From DASPKM01 sp035628135 (lineage in GTDB: Bacteria; Bacteroidota; Bacteroidia; Chitinophagales; Chitinophagaceae), in assembly GCA_035628135.1 (NCBI GenBank), contig DASPKM010000002.1, positions 62,001 through 126,000 of the forward strand: a stretch of 64,000 nucleotides of DNA. The letters run 5' to 3'. The notes beneath the pieces were generated by a model. It was not told the origin of the DNA. It ran no database searches and worked only from the letters and a program-made list of their open reading frames with translations. Position 1 is the first letter of the stretch; every line of letters starts with the position of its first letter. A program made the translations under genes and the position numbers. Shown here piece after piece: positions 34,255-43,592 of the stretch.

Positions 34255-37128
34255 TCATTCTTTTTTCACGGTGGTGCTATAAGTTTTATGCTTTTGCAAA
34301 ACCTGAACTACGTATACTCCCGCCGAGGCATAACCGGGAACCTGTATGCTTAATCTTGAGCCTGTGATAAACGTACGTTGATGACGCAACAGCACTTTGC
34401 CATTTAGGTCCATCAGGCGGATTTCGCCATTGCCACTTTCTATATCGCCCAGTTGTACTTCCAATGTATTTGACCGCGAAAACCTGGTCCAGGTGATCAT
34501 GCGCGTATTTGACAATGGATTTTTTACCAGTATGATGGCACTGTATTCAAACTTGTTGTCATCATCCACCTGTCGTAGCCTGTAATAATAAAGCGGGTGC
34601 TCGATATTCCGGTCGGTAAATGAATAGGAACGCAGTACATTGCTATTGCCGGCACCCGCCACAAAACCGATCTTCTTAAAGTTGGCGCCATCGGTCGACC
34701 GTTCCACCTCGAAGCCTTTGTTGTGTTGTTCAGTGGCGGTTTGCCAATTCAATACGATGCTGTTTCCTATCAATTTGCCCGTGAAATCGGTCAGCGTTAC
34801 AGGGAAAGTTGTTGAAGGAATGATAGCACTGAACAATCCCCTTCCGTAAGTAGCAGCGATGATGGTGTTGTCGCTGGGCCTTACCTTCAGCATCGTTACA
34901 CGTACCAGCGGCACGCCCAGGTGGGGCATCCATGCGGTGGACACGCCATCCACGGCATCAGTGCTGTATACGCCGGCTTCGGTGCCGATAATAAGCCTTG
35001 TATTGGAGCCAGGTTCAAACACAGCCCAGCGTACGGGAATGTCCGGCAGGTCGCCATCGATAGCGCTCCACGATGCGCCGCCATTGCTGGTATACCACAA
35101 ATTGTTTATGCCATAGTTGGTGAATACGGCAACCAGATGATTATCGGAAGTCCCGGTATTGATGCAATTAAGATATCCTGAAAACAAAGGACTCCCGATC
35201 TCAGTCATGTTTGCCGCCACGTTGCTGGTGATGACTGCATTGGCATTGTCAAGGCGATATAGCCTGGTGCCTGTGCCTACAAAAAGGCGGTTGGGCGTAA
35301 ACGGCGACATCGTCAGTGCGCTGACCGTTCCGCCGGGCAATGGATTGAAGCTGATATTGACGATATTTTGTCCATCGGTATTGTGGGCACTGGGCCACCG
35401 GTATATGGAATTGGCCGGGGCACTTGTGTACAGGATGTTTTGTCCGTCATCATAGGCAAAAGGATTAATGAACAATGGGCCCGCCGGCATGCTAATGCCT
35501 GTCCACGAGGCCCCGCCATTGGTGCTCCTGAAATAACCATTGTTCTGCATGCTCGTGAACTGGATTTGCGTATTGAGCTGGTTGATATAGTTAAAACCAC
35601 CATCGCCCCCCGTAACGTGGTGCGAAAAGCTTAACCCGGGGTTCATAAATTTATGACTGCCATTATCCTGCGAGCCTGCAAGAAAATAATTGCTGCCATC
35701 GCCAGGGTGCATGGAGCATGCATAGAATTGTTTGATCGCGAGGTTCCTGTTCTTACCCTTGAAGGTTTGTCCGCCGTCCCTTGAAAAATAAACTCCGCCA
35801 TCGCAACCTATCAACACCCAGCTTTCGGTGCCTTTTCGAAACCATTCCATGTAATGGTGATCAACATGTACGGTCTTACTGTTCAAACCACCATCAAAAG
35901 TGAATTGCGCATAGTTCTGGCCGTTATTTTTGGATATCCATGCATTTATTCCACCAATCACTACCTGGTTCGATGAGTCGGGATGGATGCCCACGGTAAG
36001 ATTATACCAACCTTGCTCGCCAGCAATGACGGCTGTAACGACCGGATTGTTTTGCAGCGTCCAGTTTGCACCCCCATCTACTGATTTATACACGTTTTCA
36101 ACGCGGTAAGTGGAACCGGTAACGGCAGCATACAGGGTATCCGCATTACAGTCCAACTCCATCCTGGATTTGCCTTCTGCGCCATTTATTATGCCGCTTC
36201 CCTGCGACCAGCCTTCGGTTGGTATGGCGTTGGCCGGATCCGAAGTATAGAAGTGATGAACACTGAACGACCTGTAACCGAAGCTGGCATGCAACCTGCC
36301 GGTAGAACTAAGCTCCAGGTCGGTGCAAACCGTATTGTTATTAGGTACCTGCGGTGTAATGTTGGTCCACGTATTTCCACCATCTTTGGATCGCATGATG
36401 CCGGCGAATGAAGGAAATGCATTGGAAGTATAGGAAGCTGCATAGATGTTGCCCTGGTTATCGCACAACATCCTGAAAGTGCGTTGAAAGTTCACAGTAG
36501 CGGGCAGCATTGCCCACGTAAGACCCGCGTCAACCGATTTCCAGATGCCTTTCCCATTTCCGCCATCTGGATTGTGTGTAGCTTCTCCGGTGGCAAAATA
36601 CAGCACGTTGGGTTGCGTGGGGTCCTGGCATATATATGCAATGCACATATTATCGAAGTAATCATCGATGGGCTGCCAGTTAGGAACGTCGGATAAGAAA
36701 TTCGTGCAACGCCATAGTCCACCCGATACGCCGCCACAAAAAACGGTGTTACCTGTAGGATCATTGAGCGTATCCATGAGCACCGCCCGAACCCTGCCCG
36801 CAGTATATGTTTCATTGGGCTGGGGCATACCGGTGGCAGTAAGGTCGTAAACAGGCCCGCGCTCAGTCCAGGGAAAAGACATTTTGCGTGCGCCCGCACT
36901 TTGCCGAAGTCTGCGCGCATGGTCGAGTGCAAAGAACAGCCTGTCCGAGGGAACGTATCCGAGCGCAGGATCGCGCATCATCACTACTTCCATTGAATCC
37001 CTTTGGCCGGGGCTTTCCTCCTCTGTGTCAGTTACTGATTCTTTTTCCCGTGGGCCTGGGGTTGTGCAGGAGAACAGCATTAATATACAGGCTACACTGC
37101 AAGTAAACTGCAAGGCGCTCCTGTGCAT
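34255..37128 (-). CDS. Large beta-propeller (BNR/sortilin-like) protein with lipobox and T9SS tail
   Basis: A 957-residue exported protein. Start taken at ATG 37128 (MHRSALQFTCSVACILMLFSC); the frame is open 17 codons upstream. The signal ends in a lipobox-like LFSC. Residues about 80-740 hold many BNR/Asp-box-like repeats (GIWKSVDAGLTW, IMRSKDGGNTWTN, SVDGGANWT, SRDGGQTFKG, STNGGASWTG), which build sialidase- or VPS10-type propellers. Then follow a fibronectin-like domain (EQHNKGFEVERSTDGANF) and a T9SS type A sorting domain ending in GVYVVQVLQKHKTY. It is probably surface exposed and binds or hydrolyses a carbohydrate or protein; I see no clear sialidase catalytic set. Confidence 0.75.
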   Translation of the reverse strand: MHRSALQFTCSVACILMLFSCTTPGPREKESVTDTEEESPGQRDSMEVVMMRDPALGYVPSDRLFFALDHARRLRQSAGARKMSFPWTERGPVYDLTATGMPQPNETYTAGRVRAVLMDTLNDPTGNTVFCGGVSGGLWRCTNFLSDVPNWQPIDDYFDNMCIAYICQDPTQPNVLYFATGEATHNPDGGNGKGIWKSVDAGLTWAMLPATVNFQRTFRMLCDNQGNIYAASYTSNAFPSFAGIMRSKDGGNTWTNITPQVPNNNTVCTDLELSSTGRLHASFGYRSFSVHHFYTSDPANAIPTEGWSQGSGIINGAEGKSRMELDCNADTLYAAVTGSTYRVENVYKSVDGGANWTLQNNPVVTAVIAGEQGWYNLTVGIHPDSSNQVVIGGINAWISKNNGQNYAQFTFDGGLNSKTVHVDHHYMEWFRKGTESWVLIGCDGGVYFSRDGGQTFKGKNRNLAIKQFYACSMHPGDGSNYFLAGSQDNGSHKFMNPGLSFSHHVTGGDGGFNYINQLNTQIQFTSMQNNGYFRSTNGGASWTGISMPAGPLFINPFAYDDGQNILYTSAPANSIYRWPSAHNTDGQNIVNISFNPLPGGTVSALTMSPFTPNRLFVGTGTRLYRLDNANAVITSNVAANMTEIGSPLFSGYLNCINTGTSDNHLVAVFTNYGINNLWYTSNGGASWSAIDGDLPDIPVRWAVFEPGSNTRLIIGTEAGVYSTDAVDGVSTAWMPHLGVPLVRVTMLKVRPSDNTIIAATYGRGLFSAIIPSTTFPVTLTDFTGKLIGNSIVLNWQTATEQHNKGFEVERSTDGANFKKIGFVAGAGNSNVLRSYSFTDRNIEHPLYYYRLRQVDDDNKFEYSAIILVKNPLSNTRMITWTRFSRSNTLEVQLGDIESGNGEIRLMDLNGKVLLRHQRTFITGSRLSIQVPGYASAGVYVVQVLQKHKTYSTTVKKE

Positions 37129-37351
37129 TATCGTGGTTATCCTGGTAAGCAAGCTCATCAGCGGCAGCAATCTCTGCATCTCGCCGGGTTTGATATTATT
37201 AAATATAGCCTATACAGGGGAGATACAGCGCTCCAACGGTAAAAAAGTTGTTAAGCGGGGGTTACGGTCAGCTAATCGAACACTGTTGTTTATAGCCTTT
37301 TGTTCGACAGTGCCTCATGCCGGAAATATTCTGTTGAACTCGTTGGGGGAT

Positions 37352-37373
37352 ACCGTGATTTCACGGTTTTTTT
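37352..37373 (+). terminator. Terminator-like hairpin upstream of the 79-aa gene
   Basis: ACCGTGA (37352-37358) and TCACGGT (37361-37367) form a short hairpin followed directly by a run of T. It lies in the divergent space between the propeller gene and the gene at 37448, with no gene upstream on the plus strand for it to end. It may be an attenuator or the end of a small RNA. Confidence 0.45.
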
Positions 37374-37447
37374 CGACAGCTTGAAAGACTAGCTTACTGT
37401 ACACGGCTATCTGCCGGATAATATTCTTAATTATTAAACTTATTACT

Positions 37448-37687
37448 ATGAAAAGAACAAGTTTGCTTTTGTCGTTAATGGTCATCTTTTTTTTAACAAG
37501 CAGTGAAACCTGCGGCGGTGGACGTGTAGGCGACCCTGAGCCTCTCTACCCAAAAGGTTGTTGCCAGTTTACCCCAAAGCCGGGTGTTAATATACCGCCT
37601 ACCCAGTTCATTATGGAAGGACGCTATTGCAAGGATGGAACGCTTTATACCGCCCATTACCTTGGAGATGGCAGCAAATGTCCATAA
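37448..37687 (+). CDS. Small secreted Cys-rich protein, 79 aa
   Basis: A 79-residue protein with a signal peptide (MKRTSLLLSLMVIFFLTSS). The mature peptide is about 58 residues and has five Cys (CGGG, GCCQF, YCKDG, SKCP), enough for two disulfides, with many Gly and Pro. Such small exported proteins may be surface or secreted peptides; I do not recognise a family. It is preceded by a terminator-like hairpin and followed by a bidirectional terminator. Confidence 0.6.
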   Translation: MKRTSLLLSLMVIFFLTSSETCGGGRVGDPEPLYPKGCCQFTPKPGVNIPPTQFIMEGRYCKDGTLYTAHYLGDGSKCP

Positions 37688-37768
37688 TTAATGTAGTCCA
37701 GGAAGAACCTGGAATTTCTTCATCTGGCGCAGGCCGGTAAACAGGCTTTGCTGATTCGGCCGTGGCAC

Positions 37769-37805
37769 AAAAAAGCCCTGTACATCTTGCGTGCAAGGCT
37801 TTTTT
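37769..37805. terminator. Bidirectional terminator
   Basis: AAAAAAGCC (37769-37777) pairs with GGCTTTTTT (37797-37805), and the inner TTGC-GT-GCAA adds a second stem. A and T runs on both sides serve both convergent genes. Confidence 0.75.
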
Positions 37806-37828
37806 AATAAAGTATTGCCTGGATTTTT

Positions 37829-38272
37829 TTACTGCTTCTTCAACAAAACATATTTCCTGAAAAAATATCTCCACGGCATGGCCAGTATTGGCAAAGGAAG
37901 CCACAAAAAAGCCTGCGTCATTTGTTCGGCGGGGGAGCCCGCTAACTGGTTATTTATCCATAATGGATAGGCAACGATAATAAGCCAGACCGATTTGTAA
38001 ATGATCTCGAATATCACGATGGGCAGCAACAGAAGCGGGCGCAAGATCCCGATAAACGATAATGCAGCATAGCTGGCCCACATGCAAACTGCAGCGGCCT
38101 TTACGGGATCCCAGCTTTGTTGCGTAAAGATAGACGGCCAGGTGTCCAGGTTCACAAAAATGAACATCAACAGGAAAAGAAGCCGCAACAGGTAAATGTT
38201 AATGGGAGCAACACCATCGTAACGCTGATGATCTCTTTTGAAAAGATTGGAGAAAAAGTTGGAAGGTTTCAT
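37829..38272 (-). CDS. Small inner-membrane protein of unknown function
   Basis: 147 residues from ATG 38272 (MKPSNFFSNLFKRD); an ATG ten codons upstream (38302) is also possible. Four hydrophobic segments are seen: NIYLLRLLFLLMFIFVNL, AAAVCMWASYAALSFIGIL, LLLLPIVIFEIIYKSVWLII and AFLWLPLPILAMPWRYFF. The Trp-rich loops (WPSIF, SWDPVK) and basic C-terminus suggest an integral membrane protein. Proteins of this look are found in Chitinophagaceae but I know no function for them. Confidence 0.6.
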   Translation of the reverse strand: MKPSNFFSNLFKRDHQRYDGVAPINIYLLRLLFLLMFIFVNLDTWPSIFTQQSWDPVKAAAVCMWASYAALSFIGILRPLLLLPIVIFEIIYKSVWLIIVAYPLWINNQLAGSPAEQMTQAFLWLPLPILAMPWRYFFRKYVLLKKQ

Positions 38273-38487
38273 TTGAATAATTTTTGTTGGCGCAAAATGC
38301 ATAGCGCTTCACGCTTAAAAAAGTAAATGGGACGGACACCATTCAAATGTTTTCAGATAGATGCGCCAGGCGGGCGGGCTGGGATTCGTCAGCCAAAACA
38401 TGGGTTTCGTCAGCGGGATTGTATTGTCCACCAAACGATTTGCATGGAATGGAGAAATCAGGAGCTTAGCGTAGAAATTATTGCAAC

Positions 38488-39501
38488 ATGCGTATGCCGC
38501 TTAAGAAGATAGGGCTTTGGGTTTTGATCGCCGCTACTATTTTTTTTGTTTTCCGGTGGTTGTTCGGGTTAGGAATACCGGACGTGGCCCTGGAATTTGC
38601 TGCAGGCATTACGGTCATTTTAGTGAGCGGGTTGCTGCTTGGAAGGTATGTTTCCAGGTTATGGCTAAAAGCTGGTAAAAAAGCGCACAATACTACTTTA
38701 TATGTACTTGTTCTCCTTATACTCGTTTCTTGTGTCGGTATAGGATGGCTGGTAAATAAAATGATCGGGGAGACACAGTTCATTCATTTCTTTTTTACCT
38801 GTATATTATTGTTTTTAGTGAGTGTTTTCATTGCGGTAACCATCAGCCTGATCCGGTATAGAATAAAAACAAATATTCAATCTGCCAAAACTGCGCTTGC
38901 GCAAACCAAAACGGAACTGCAATTGCTGCAATCCCAATTGAGCCCGCATTTTTTGTTCAATACGCTGAATAATTTGTACGGATTGTCTATTTCCGATCAT
39001 CAAAAAGTTCCCAACCTGATATTGAAACTTTCTGATCTGCTCCGCTATTCTGTTTACGAGGCAAAAGAGGTGTTTGTGCCGCTGCAGGATGAAATAGAGT
39101 ATCTTAAAAATTATATCGCGTTTGAAAAGATACGTCTTGGAAAGCGGCTGGAATTAGCATTGAATATCGAACCGGTGCATAACAGATCAGTTAAAATAGC
39201 GCCCATGCTATTGATCGTTTTTGTAGAAAATGCGTTCAAGCATTCTAAAAACAGCCACGATGAAAAGATATTCATTTCAATAGATTTGAGGACACGGGGA
39301 AATTCCATCCTGTTCTCAATAAAGAACTCGTGTGGTGAAGCGCCTATCGCTTCCGGCCTTGCTAAAAAACACTCAGGGTTTGGCCTGGAAAGTGTGAGAA
39401 AAAGACTAGAATTGTTGTACAGGAACAGGCATGAATTGAAGATAAGCGATACCGGTAGCTTGTATACAGTGGATTTAATACTAAATGCCAATGAAAATTA
39501 A
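38488..39501 (+). CDS. LytS-type sensor histidine kinase
   Basis: A 337-residue membrane kinase (PF06580 family). Four helices (about 8-28, 35-52, 71-92, 99-123) precede a coiled coil and the phospho-acceptor His154 in SPHFLFNTLNNLYGL, then the HATPase region (VPLQDEIEYLKNYIAFEKIR, FVENAFKHSK, GFGLESVRKRLELLY). No large sensor domain is present, so the membrane part itself likely senses. It overlaps the response regulator gene by 17 bases, giving a tightly coupled two-component pair followed by an FtsX-type permease. Confidence 0.9.
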   Translation: MRMPLKKIGLWVLIAATIFFVFRWLFGLGIPDVALEFAAGITVILVSGLLLGRYVSRLWLKAGKKAHNTTLYVLVLLILVSCVGIGWLVNKMIGETQFIHFFFTCILLFLVSVFIAVTISLIRYRIKTNIQSAKTALAQTKTELQLLQSQLSPHFLFNTLNNLYGLSISDHQKVPNLILKLSDLLRYSVYEAKEVFVPLQDEIEYLKNYIAFEKIRLGKRLELALNIEPVHNRSVKIAPMLLIVFVENAFKHSKNSHDEKIFISIDLRTRGNSILFSIKNSCGEAPIASGLAKKHSGFGLESVRKRLELLYRNRHELKISDTGSLYTVDLILNANEN

Positions 39502-40192
39502 GTGCCTCATTGTCGACGACGAGCCCATCGCACGACAGGTGATCGAAGGATACTGCGCTTACCTGCCGGAGTTAGAAATAGTGGCAAGTGTGGGCAATGC
39601 GCTGGAAGGAAAGCAGGCCATTCAAAAATCACCGGTCGACCTGATCTTCCTGGATATCAATATGCCGGTACTGGATGGACTTTCCTTTCTTAAAACGCTG
39701 GCAAACCCGCCGCAGATCATCTTCACTACTGCTTATAAAGAATACGCGCACCAGGCATTTGATCTTGCCGCTTGTGATTATTTGCTGAAACCTTTTTCGT
39801 TGGAAAGATTTATTGTGGCGGTAGACAAGGCGAAGGAGAAACTATCTGTCAAAAGAAAGCCTGGCCCCGAAGCTGTGGAAGAAACGCACGCTTATATAAA
39901 ATCCGAAGGGAAAATTTACAAGATCAATTTCGATGAGATATGTTTTGCGGAGGCCGATGGAAACAATGTAAAGATAACTACCGATACGGGCCAGATACGG
40001 CCAACCATCACGTTTGCCGCGCTGGAAGAGTTCCTTCCCAAGGCCAAATTTGTTAGGCTGCACCGGTCATTCATTATCAATAAATCAAAGATCAGCCATA
40101 TCGAGGGCAACCGCGTATTTATCGGGAAGAACGAGATCCCCATAGGGGCTAACTACAAGGAGCTTTTCCTGCGGGAAATAGGGGTAAGGTAG
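39485..40192 (+). CDS. LytTR-family response regulator
   Basis: A 235-residue regulator with an N-terminal receiver (about 5-120; acidic pair DDE at 11-13, phospho-acceptor Asp57 in FLDINMPVLDG, Lys in LLKPFSLERF) and a C-terminal LytTR DNA-binding domain (about 140-235; IYKINFDEICFAEADGNN, FVRLHRSFIINKSKI, GNRVFIGKNEIPIGANYK). It pairs with the overlapping kinase and probably drives the permease gene 67 bases downstream. It could also serve the regulator-less kinase at 30482. Confidence 0.92.
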   Translation: MPMKIKCLIVDDEPIARQVIEGYCAYLPELEIVASVGNALEGKQAIQKSPVDLIFLDINMPVLDGLSFLKTLANPPQIIFTTAYKEYAHQAFDLAACDYLLKPFSLERFIVAVDKAKEKLSVKRKPGPEAVEETHAYIKSEGKIYKINFDEICFAEADGNNVKITTDTGQIRPTITFAALEEFLPKAKFVRLHRSFIINKSKISHIEGNRVFIGKNEIPIGANYKELFLREIGVR

Positions 40193-40259
40193 GACCTGTA
40201 ACTTTTTGCTGCGCTTCACGTTCCACTTCAAAACACAATTGGTGTTACAAAGCGTAGCC

Positions 40260-42626
40260 ATGATAAAAAATTATCTCAAAATTGCATTCCGCAATCTGTT
40301 GCGGCATAAAGCATATTCGCTCCTCAATATTTCAGGCCTGGCAATCGGCATGGCCTGCAGCATTCTGATCCTGCTTTGGGTCCAAAATGAACTAAGCTAT
40401 GACCGTTTCCATGCCAATGCTCACCGGCTATATCGCATAACCGCCAATGCAAGCGATTTTAAAGTAGCGATCAACCCTGCTGGAATGCCTGCCGGATTGA
40501 AGCAGGAAATGCCGGCAATAAAAAGCTTTGTACGCCTTACCCTTCCCACTACGAGGTTGTTCGAAACGGAAGGCCGCAAGTTTCAAGAAAAAAGAGTCTT
40601 TTATGCCGATTCCAATTTCTTAGAGCTGTTTTCTTTCCCGCTTGTAAAGGGGAATCCTGCAACGGCATTACGCGGCGTGGATGGCGTGCTTATTACAGAA
40701 TCCATGGCCAAAAAATACTTTGGTAAGGACGAAGCATTGGGCAAGATATTGCGCCTCAACAACAGCAGCAATGTTACCGTTACCGGTGTGCTGGCTGATA
40801 TTCCTGCCAACTCCCATCTCCAATTCGATTTTATTTTGCCGATGGCTTCCATTGCCAACACCAACGAAGACTTGAAAACCAATACCTGGGAAAATTTTGA
40901 TTTTTACAGCTATCTGTTGTTGGATGAAAGTTTTGTACCCACGCCTGCGGCCATCAGCCGGTTCAATAAACAGATGGATGATATCTATAAGAAGCGGGTA
41001 CCCGTCCTTAAAATTGCATTTCAGTTGCAACCATTAACGGACATTCATCTTCATTCAAACCTCCAGATCGATGTGAGCGGGCAAGGCAATATCCTGTACG
41101 TGCGTATATTTTTCGTAGTGGCGATCTTTATTTTGATAGTTGCCTGTATCAATTTCATGAACCTTGCTACTGCGCGTTCTGCACGCAGGGCTAAAGAAGT
41201 GGGCCTGCGAAAAGTAGTAGGCGCCCTGCGCGGGCAACTGATCGGTCAATTCCTGGGCGAGTCGCTGCTCATATCATTGCTCTCCTTATTACTGGCAATC
41301 GGGTTGGTGTTGGTGTGCCTCCCGCTCTTCAATTATGTCGCGGGAAAAGAACTGTCCATCTACCTGCTGAGCGGCAAGATCATTTTAATGCTGGTAGGAA
41401 TTGGAATTGCCACCGGACTGATATCCGGTAGCTATCCGGCCTTGTTTTTATCAAGCTTCCGGCCGGTAAAGGTCCTAAAAGGCAATATGAAATTCATGGG
41501 TGGCAACCTGCTATTCCGAAATGTGCTTGTTACCACGCAGTTTATCGTGTCCATTGTTTTGCTCTCGGGGACGATCGTGGTGTACCAACAGCTTCAATAT
41601 ATAAAGAACAGGAACCTGGGGTTTGACAAAGAAAACCTTTTATACATGCCGATGACCGGTGAGATCTGGGGAAAACTGGACGCCTTGAAAGCAGCGCTCA
41701 GCATGAATCCTTTGACAGAAAACTTTGCAATCACTTCCCAAATGCCCACCAACCTGGAAAGCGGAACAGTGGATGTGGAATGGCAAGGCAAAGACCCAAA
41801 AGCGCAGGTTGTTTTTCCCAACCTTCATGTCAGCGAAAATTTTATCGAAGTTTGCAAAATGCAAATGGTCAGTGGCCGCAGTTACTCCAAAGAATTCAAA
41901 GGCGATACTTCCAGTTATATCATCAACGAGGAAGCTGCCCGGGTCATGGGAATGAAGCCGGAGGAAGCCGTGGGTAAGCCGCTGACGATTTGGGAAAGAA
42001 AGGGAACCATCATTGGGGTAGTAAAAGATTTCAACTATAAACCTATTCAACGGCCCATCGAACCACTCTTCATGACCCTGAACCGTTGGGGCGGCAACGT
42101 GGTAGTACGCGCAAAGCCCGGCCAAACACAGGCCACCATCCAGGCATTGGAAAAGATCAGCACGCAACTCAATCCTTCGTTCCCTTTCAGTTATAATTTC
42201 CTTGACCAGGACCTCGACAAGCTGTATAAAGGCGAGCAGCAATTAGGAAGCCTGTTCAATATCTTCGCCATACTGGGTATTTTAATTTCCTGTATGGGTT
42301 TGTACGGGCTGTCTGCCTTCATGTCTGAGCAACGGATCAAAGAAGTTGGCGTGCGCAAGGTATTGGGTGCATCGGTGTTCAGCATTGTTCAATTATTATC
42401 TTCAGGTATTACGCGACTGATCCTGATCGCGATGGTCATTGCGATACCAGTGGCCTGGTTTGCCATCGACAACTGGCTGAACAACTTTGCATACCGTGTA
42501 AATATAAGCTGGATCATTTTTGCCGGCTCTTCCTTAGCAGCTTTGTTGATAGCATGGCTGACCGTTAGCTATGAGTCCATCAAAGCAGCGATCACCAACC
42601 CGATCAAAAGTTTGCGGACGGAGTAA
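40260..42626 (+). CDS. FtsX/MacB-type ABC transporter permease (two-module)
   Basis: A 788-residue inner-membrane protein starting at ATG 40260 (MIKNYLKIAFRNLLRHKAYS), the usual start for this family; the frame is open 18 codons earlier. Two MacB-periplasmic/FtsX modules give about 8 helices, with RRAKEVGLRKVVGALRG (about 315) and QRIKEVGVRKVLGASV (about 695). It is a paralogue of the permease at 31664 and is likely in one operon with the kinase and regulator just upstream. No ATPase gene lies nearby. Substrate unknown; efflux or lipoprotein-related transport is usual. Confidence 0.87.
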   Translation: MIKNYLKIAFRNLLRHKAYSLLNISGLAIGMACSILILLWVQNELSYDRFHANAHRLYRITANASDFKVAINPAGMPAGLKQEMPAIKSFVRLTLPTTRLFETEGRKFQEKRVFYADSNFLELFSFPLVKGNPATALRGVDGVLITESMAKKYFGKDEALGKILRLNNSSNVTVTGVLADIPANSHLQFDFILPMASIANTNEDLKTNTWENFDFYSYLLLDESFVPTPAAISRFNKQMDDIYKKRVPVLKIAFQLQPLTDIHLHSNLQIDVSGQGNILYVRIFFVVAIFILIVACINFMNLATARSARRAKEVGLRKVVGALRGQLIGQFLGESLLISLLSLLLAIGLVLVCLPLFNYVAGKELSIYLLSGKIILMLVGIGIATGLISGSYPALFLSSFRPVKVLKGNMKFMGGNLLFRNVLVTTQFIVSIVLLSGTIVVYQQLQYIKNRNLGFDKENLLYMPMTGEIWGKLDALKAALSMNPLTENFAITSQMPTNLESGTVDVEWQGKDPKAQVVFPNLHVSENFIEVCKMQMVSGRSYSKEFKGDTSSYIINEEAARVMGMKPEEAVGKPLTIWERKGTIIGVVKDFNYKPIQRPIEPLFMTLNRWGGNVVVRAKPGQTQATIQALEKISTQLNPSFPFSYNFLDQDLDKLYKGEQQLGSLFNIFAILGILISCMGLYGLSAFMSEQRIKEVGVRKVLGASVFSIVQLLSSGITRLILIAMVIAIPVAWFAIDNWLNNFAYRVNISWIIFAGSSLAALLIAWLTVSYESIKAAITNPIKSLRTE

Positions 42627-42634
42627 TCGACACC

Positions 42635-43480
42635 TTATTGTTTATACACAAACTGCTCCGTGCCATTCCTTAACGGATCACTCGCACTGAAAAAAGTACC
42701 AGACACCGGGTAGCCCTCCGCATCGTATGCATATTGAAAATTACTGGTGGCGGGGCCACCACCTATGGTCGGGCTAAAATAAGTAAGGGTGAGATGGTTG
42801 TTCTGGTTTATCCTCGTAAAATCTCCCAACGTTCCATTGCCGCCAAAGAATATCGCGTTGAAGATATTCATCTTGCTGTAAGGATTGATGCGGTTATCGT
42901 ACGTTATGGTGTATTGCCAGCGGAATACAGCGGCGCCCTGCGCAACATAACCGGTATACTTTGTGCAATTGCCGGCCTCGTAATCAAAAGTATCTTTTAA
43001 TATAACAACGGGCTGGCCGGGAGAATAGAAGGATGTATTGGCCGTTACCCTGTTTGACGAATACGTATAATAAGATACTTGCTTTTCGCCACTGCCCTGG
43101 AAAATTATAGAATCGACCGTTTTCCTTTTTTGCGCGTCGTATTCAATCAGCCAGATCATTCCCGCGCCGTGAGATGTGTCAGTTACTTTATACGGCAGGG
43201 TATCAGCTCCATGGTAATAAAAATCGTAATAATAAAGGTAAGGAGGTGGATTAGGGCCATTGCTCGAGTCGTAAAAGGTCTGATGGAACCTCGTAACACG
43301 ATTTTGTGCATCATATACGAACGAATCGATGAAGGTCATGCCCGGCTCGTTGTGGGTATGTTTTACGAGGTATTTGTTTTGTTGGGGCTGTGAGGGATCA
43401 TCCGTGCCGCTTACCGACTTCTGGCAGGAATATAATCCAACGGCCATTATCAGCCCTAACCAGCAAACAAGGGTCTTCAT
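42635..43480 (-). CDS. Lipoprotein with YD/RHS-like motifs (DUF4595-like)
   Basis: A 281-residue lipoprotein: signal MKTLVCWLGLIMAVGLYSC with lipidated Cys19. The mature part is beta-rich with repeats that recall YD repeats (YDAQNRVTRFHQ, YDAQKRKTVDSI, YDYEAGNC-like FDYEAGNCTKYTG, YAYDAEGYPVSG). Such lipoproteins are common in Bacteroidota and similar to DUF4595; function unknown. It is not part of a polymorphic toxin: there is no RHS core motif. It ends 8 bases from the convergent permease gene. Confidence 0.7.
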   Translation of the reverse strand: MKTLVCWLGLIMAVGLYSCQKSVSGTDDPSQPQQNKYLVKHTHNEPGMTFIDSFVYDAQNRVTRFHQTFYDSSNGPNPPPYLYYYDFYYHGADTLPYKVTDTSHGAGMIWLIEYDAQKRKTVDSIIFQGSGEKQVSYYTYSSNRVTANTSFYSPGQPVVILKDTFDYEAGNCTKYTGYVAQGAAVFRWQYTITYDNRINPYSKMNIFNAIFFGGNGTLGDFTRINQNNHLTLTYFSPTIGGGPATSNFQYAYDAEGYPVSGTFFSASDPLRNGTEQFVYKQ

Positions 43481-43592
43481 GCAAAGGGGTTTTGAAATAC
43501 TAATATACGCAACGTCACAAATATTCTATTCCAGTGTCTAAACTTCAATTCAACAACATTCAAAAAATTTCCACAGAAAAATTTAAAAAGCC

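Noticed and set aside
42635..43480. YD-repeat lipoprotein as an RHS toxin fragment
   Set aside because: It has a complete lipoprotein signal, ordinary length and no RHS core or cleavage motif.
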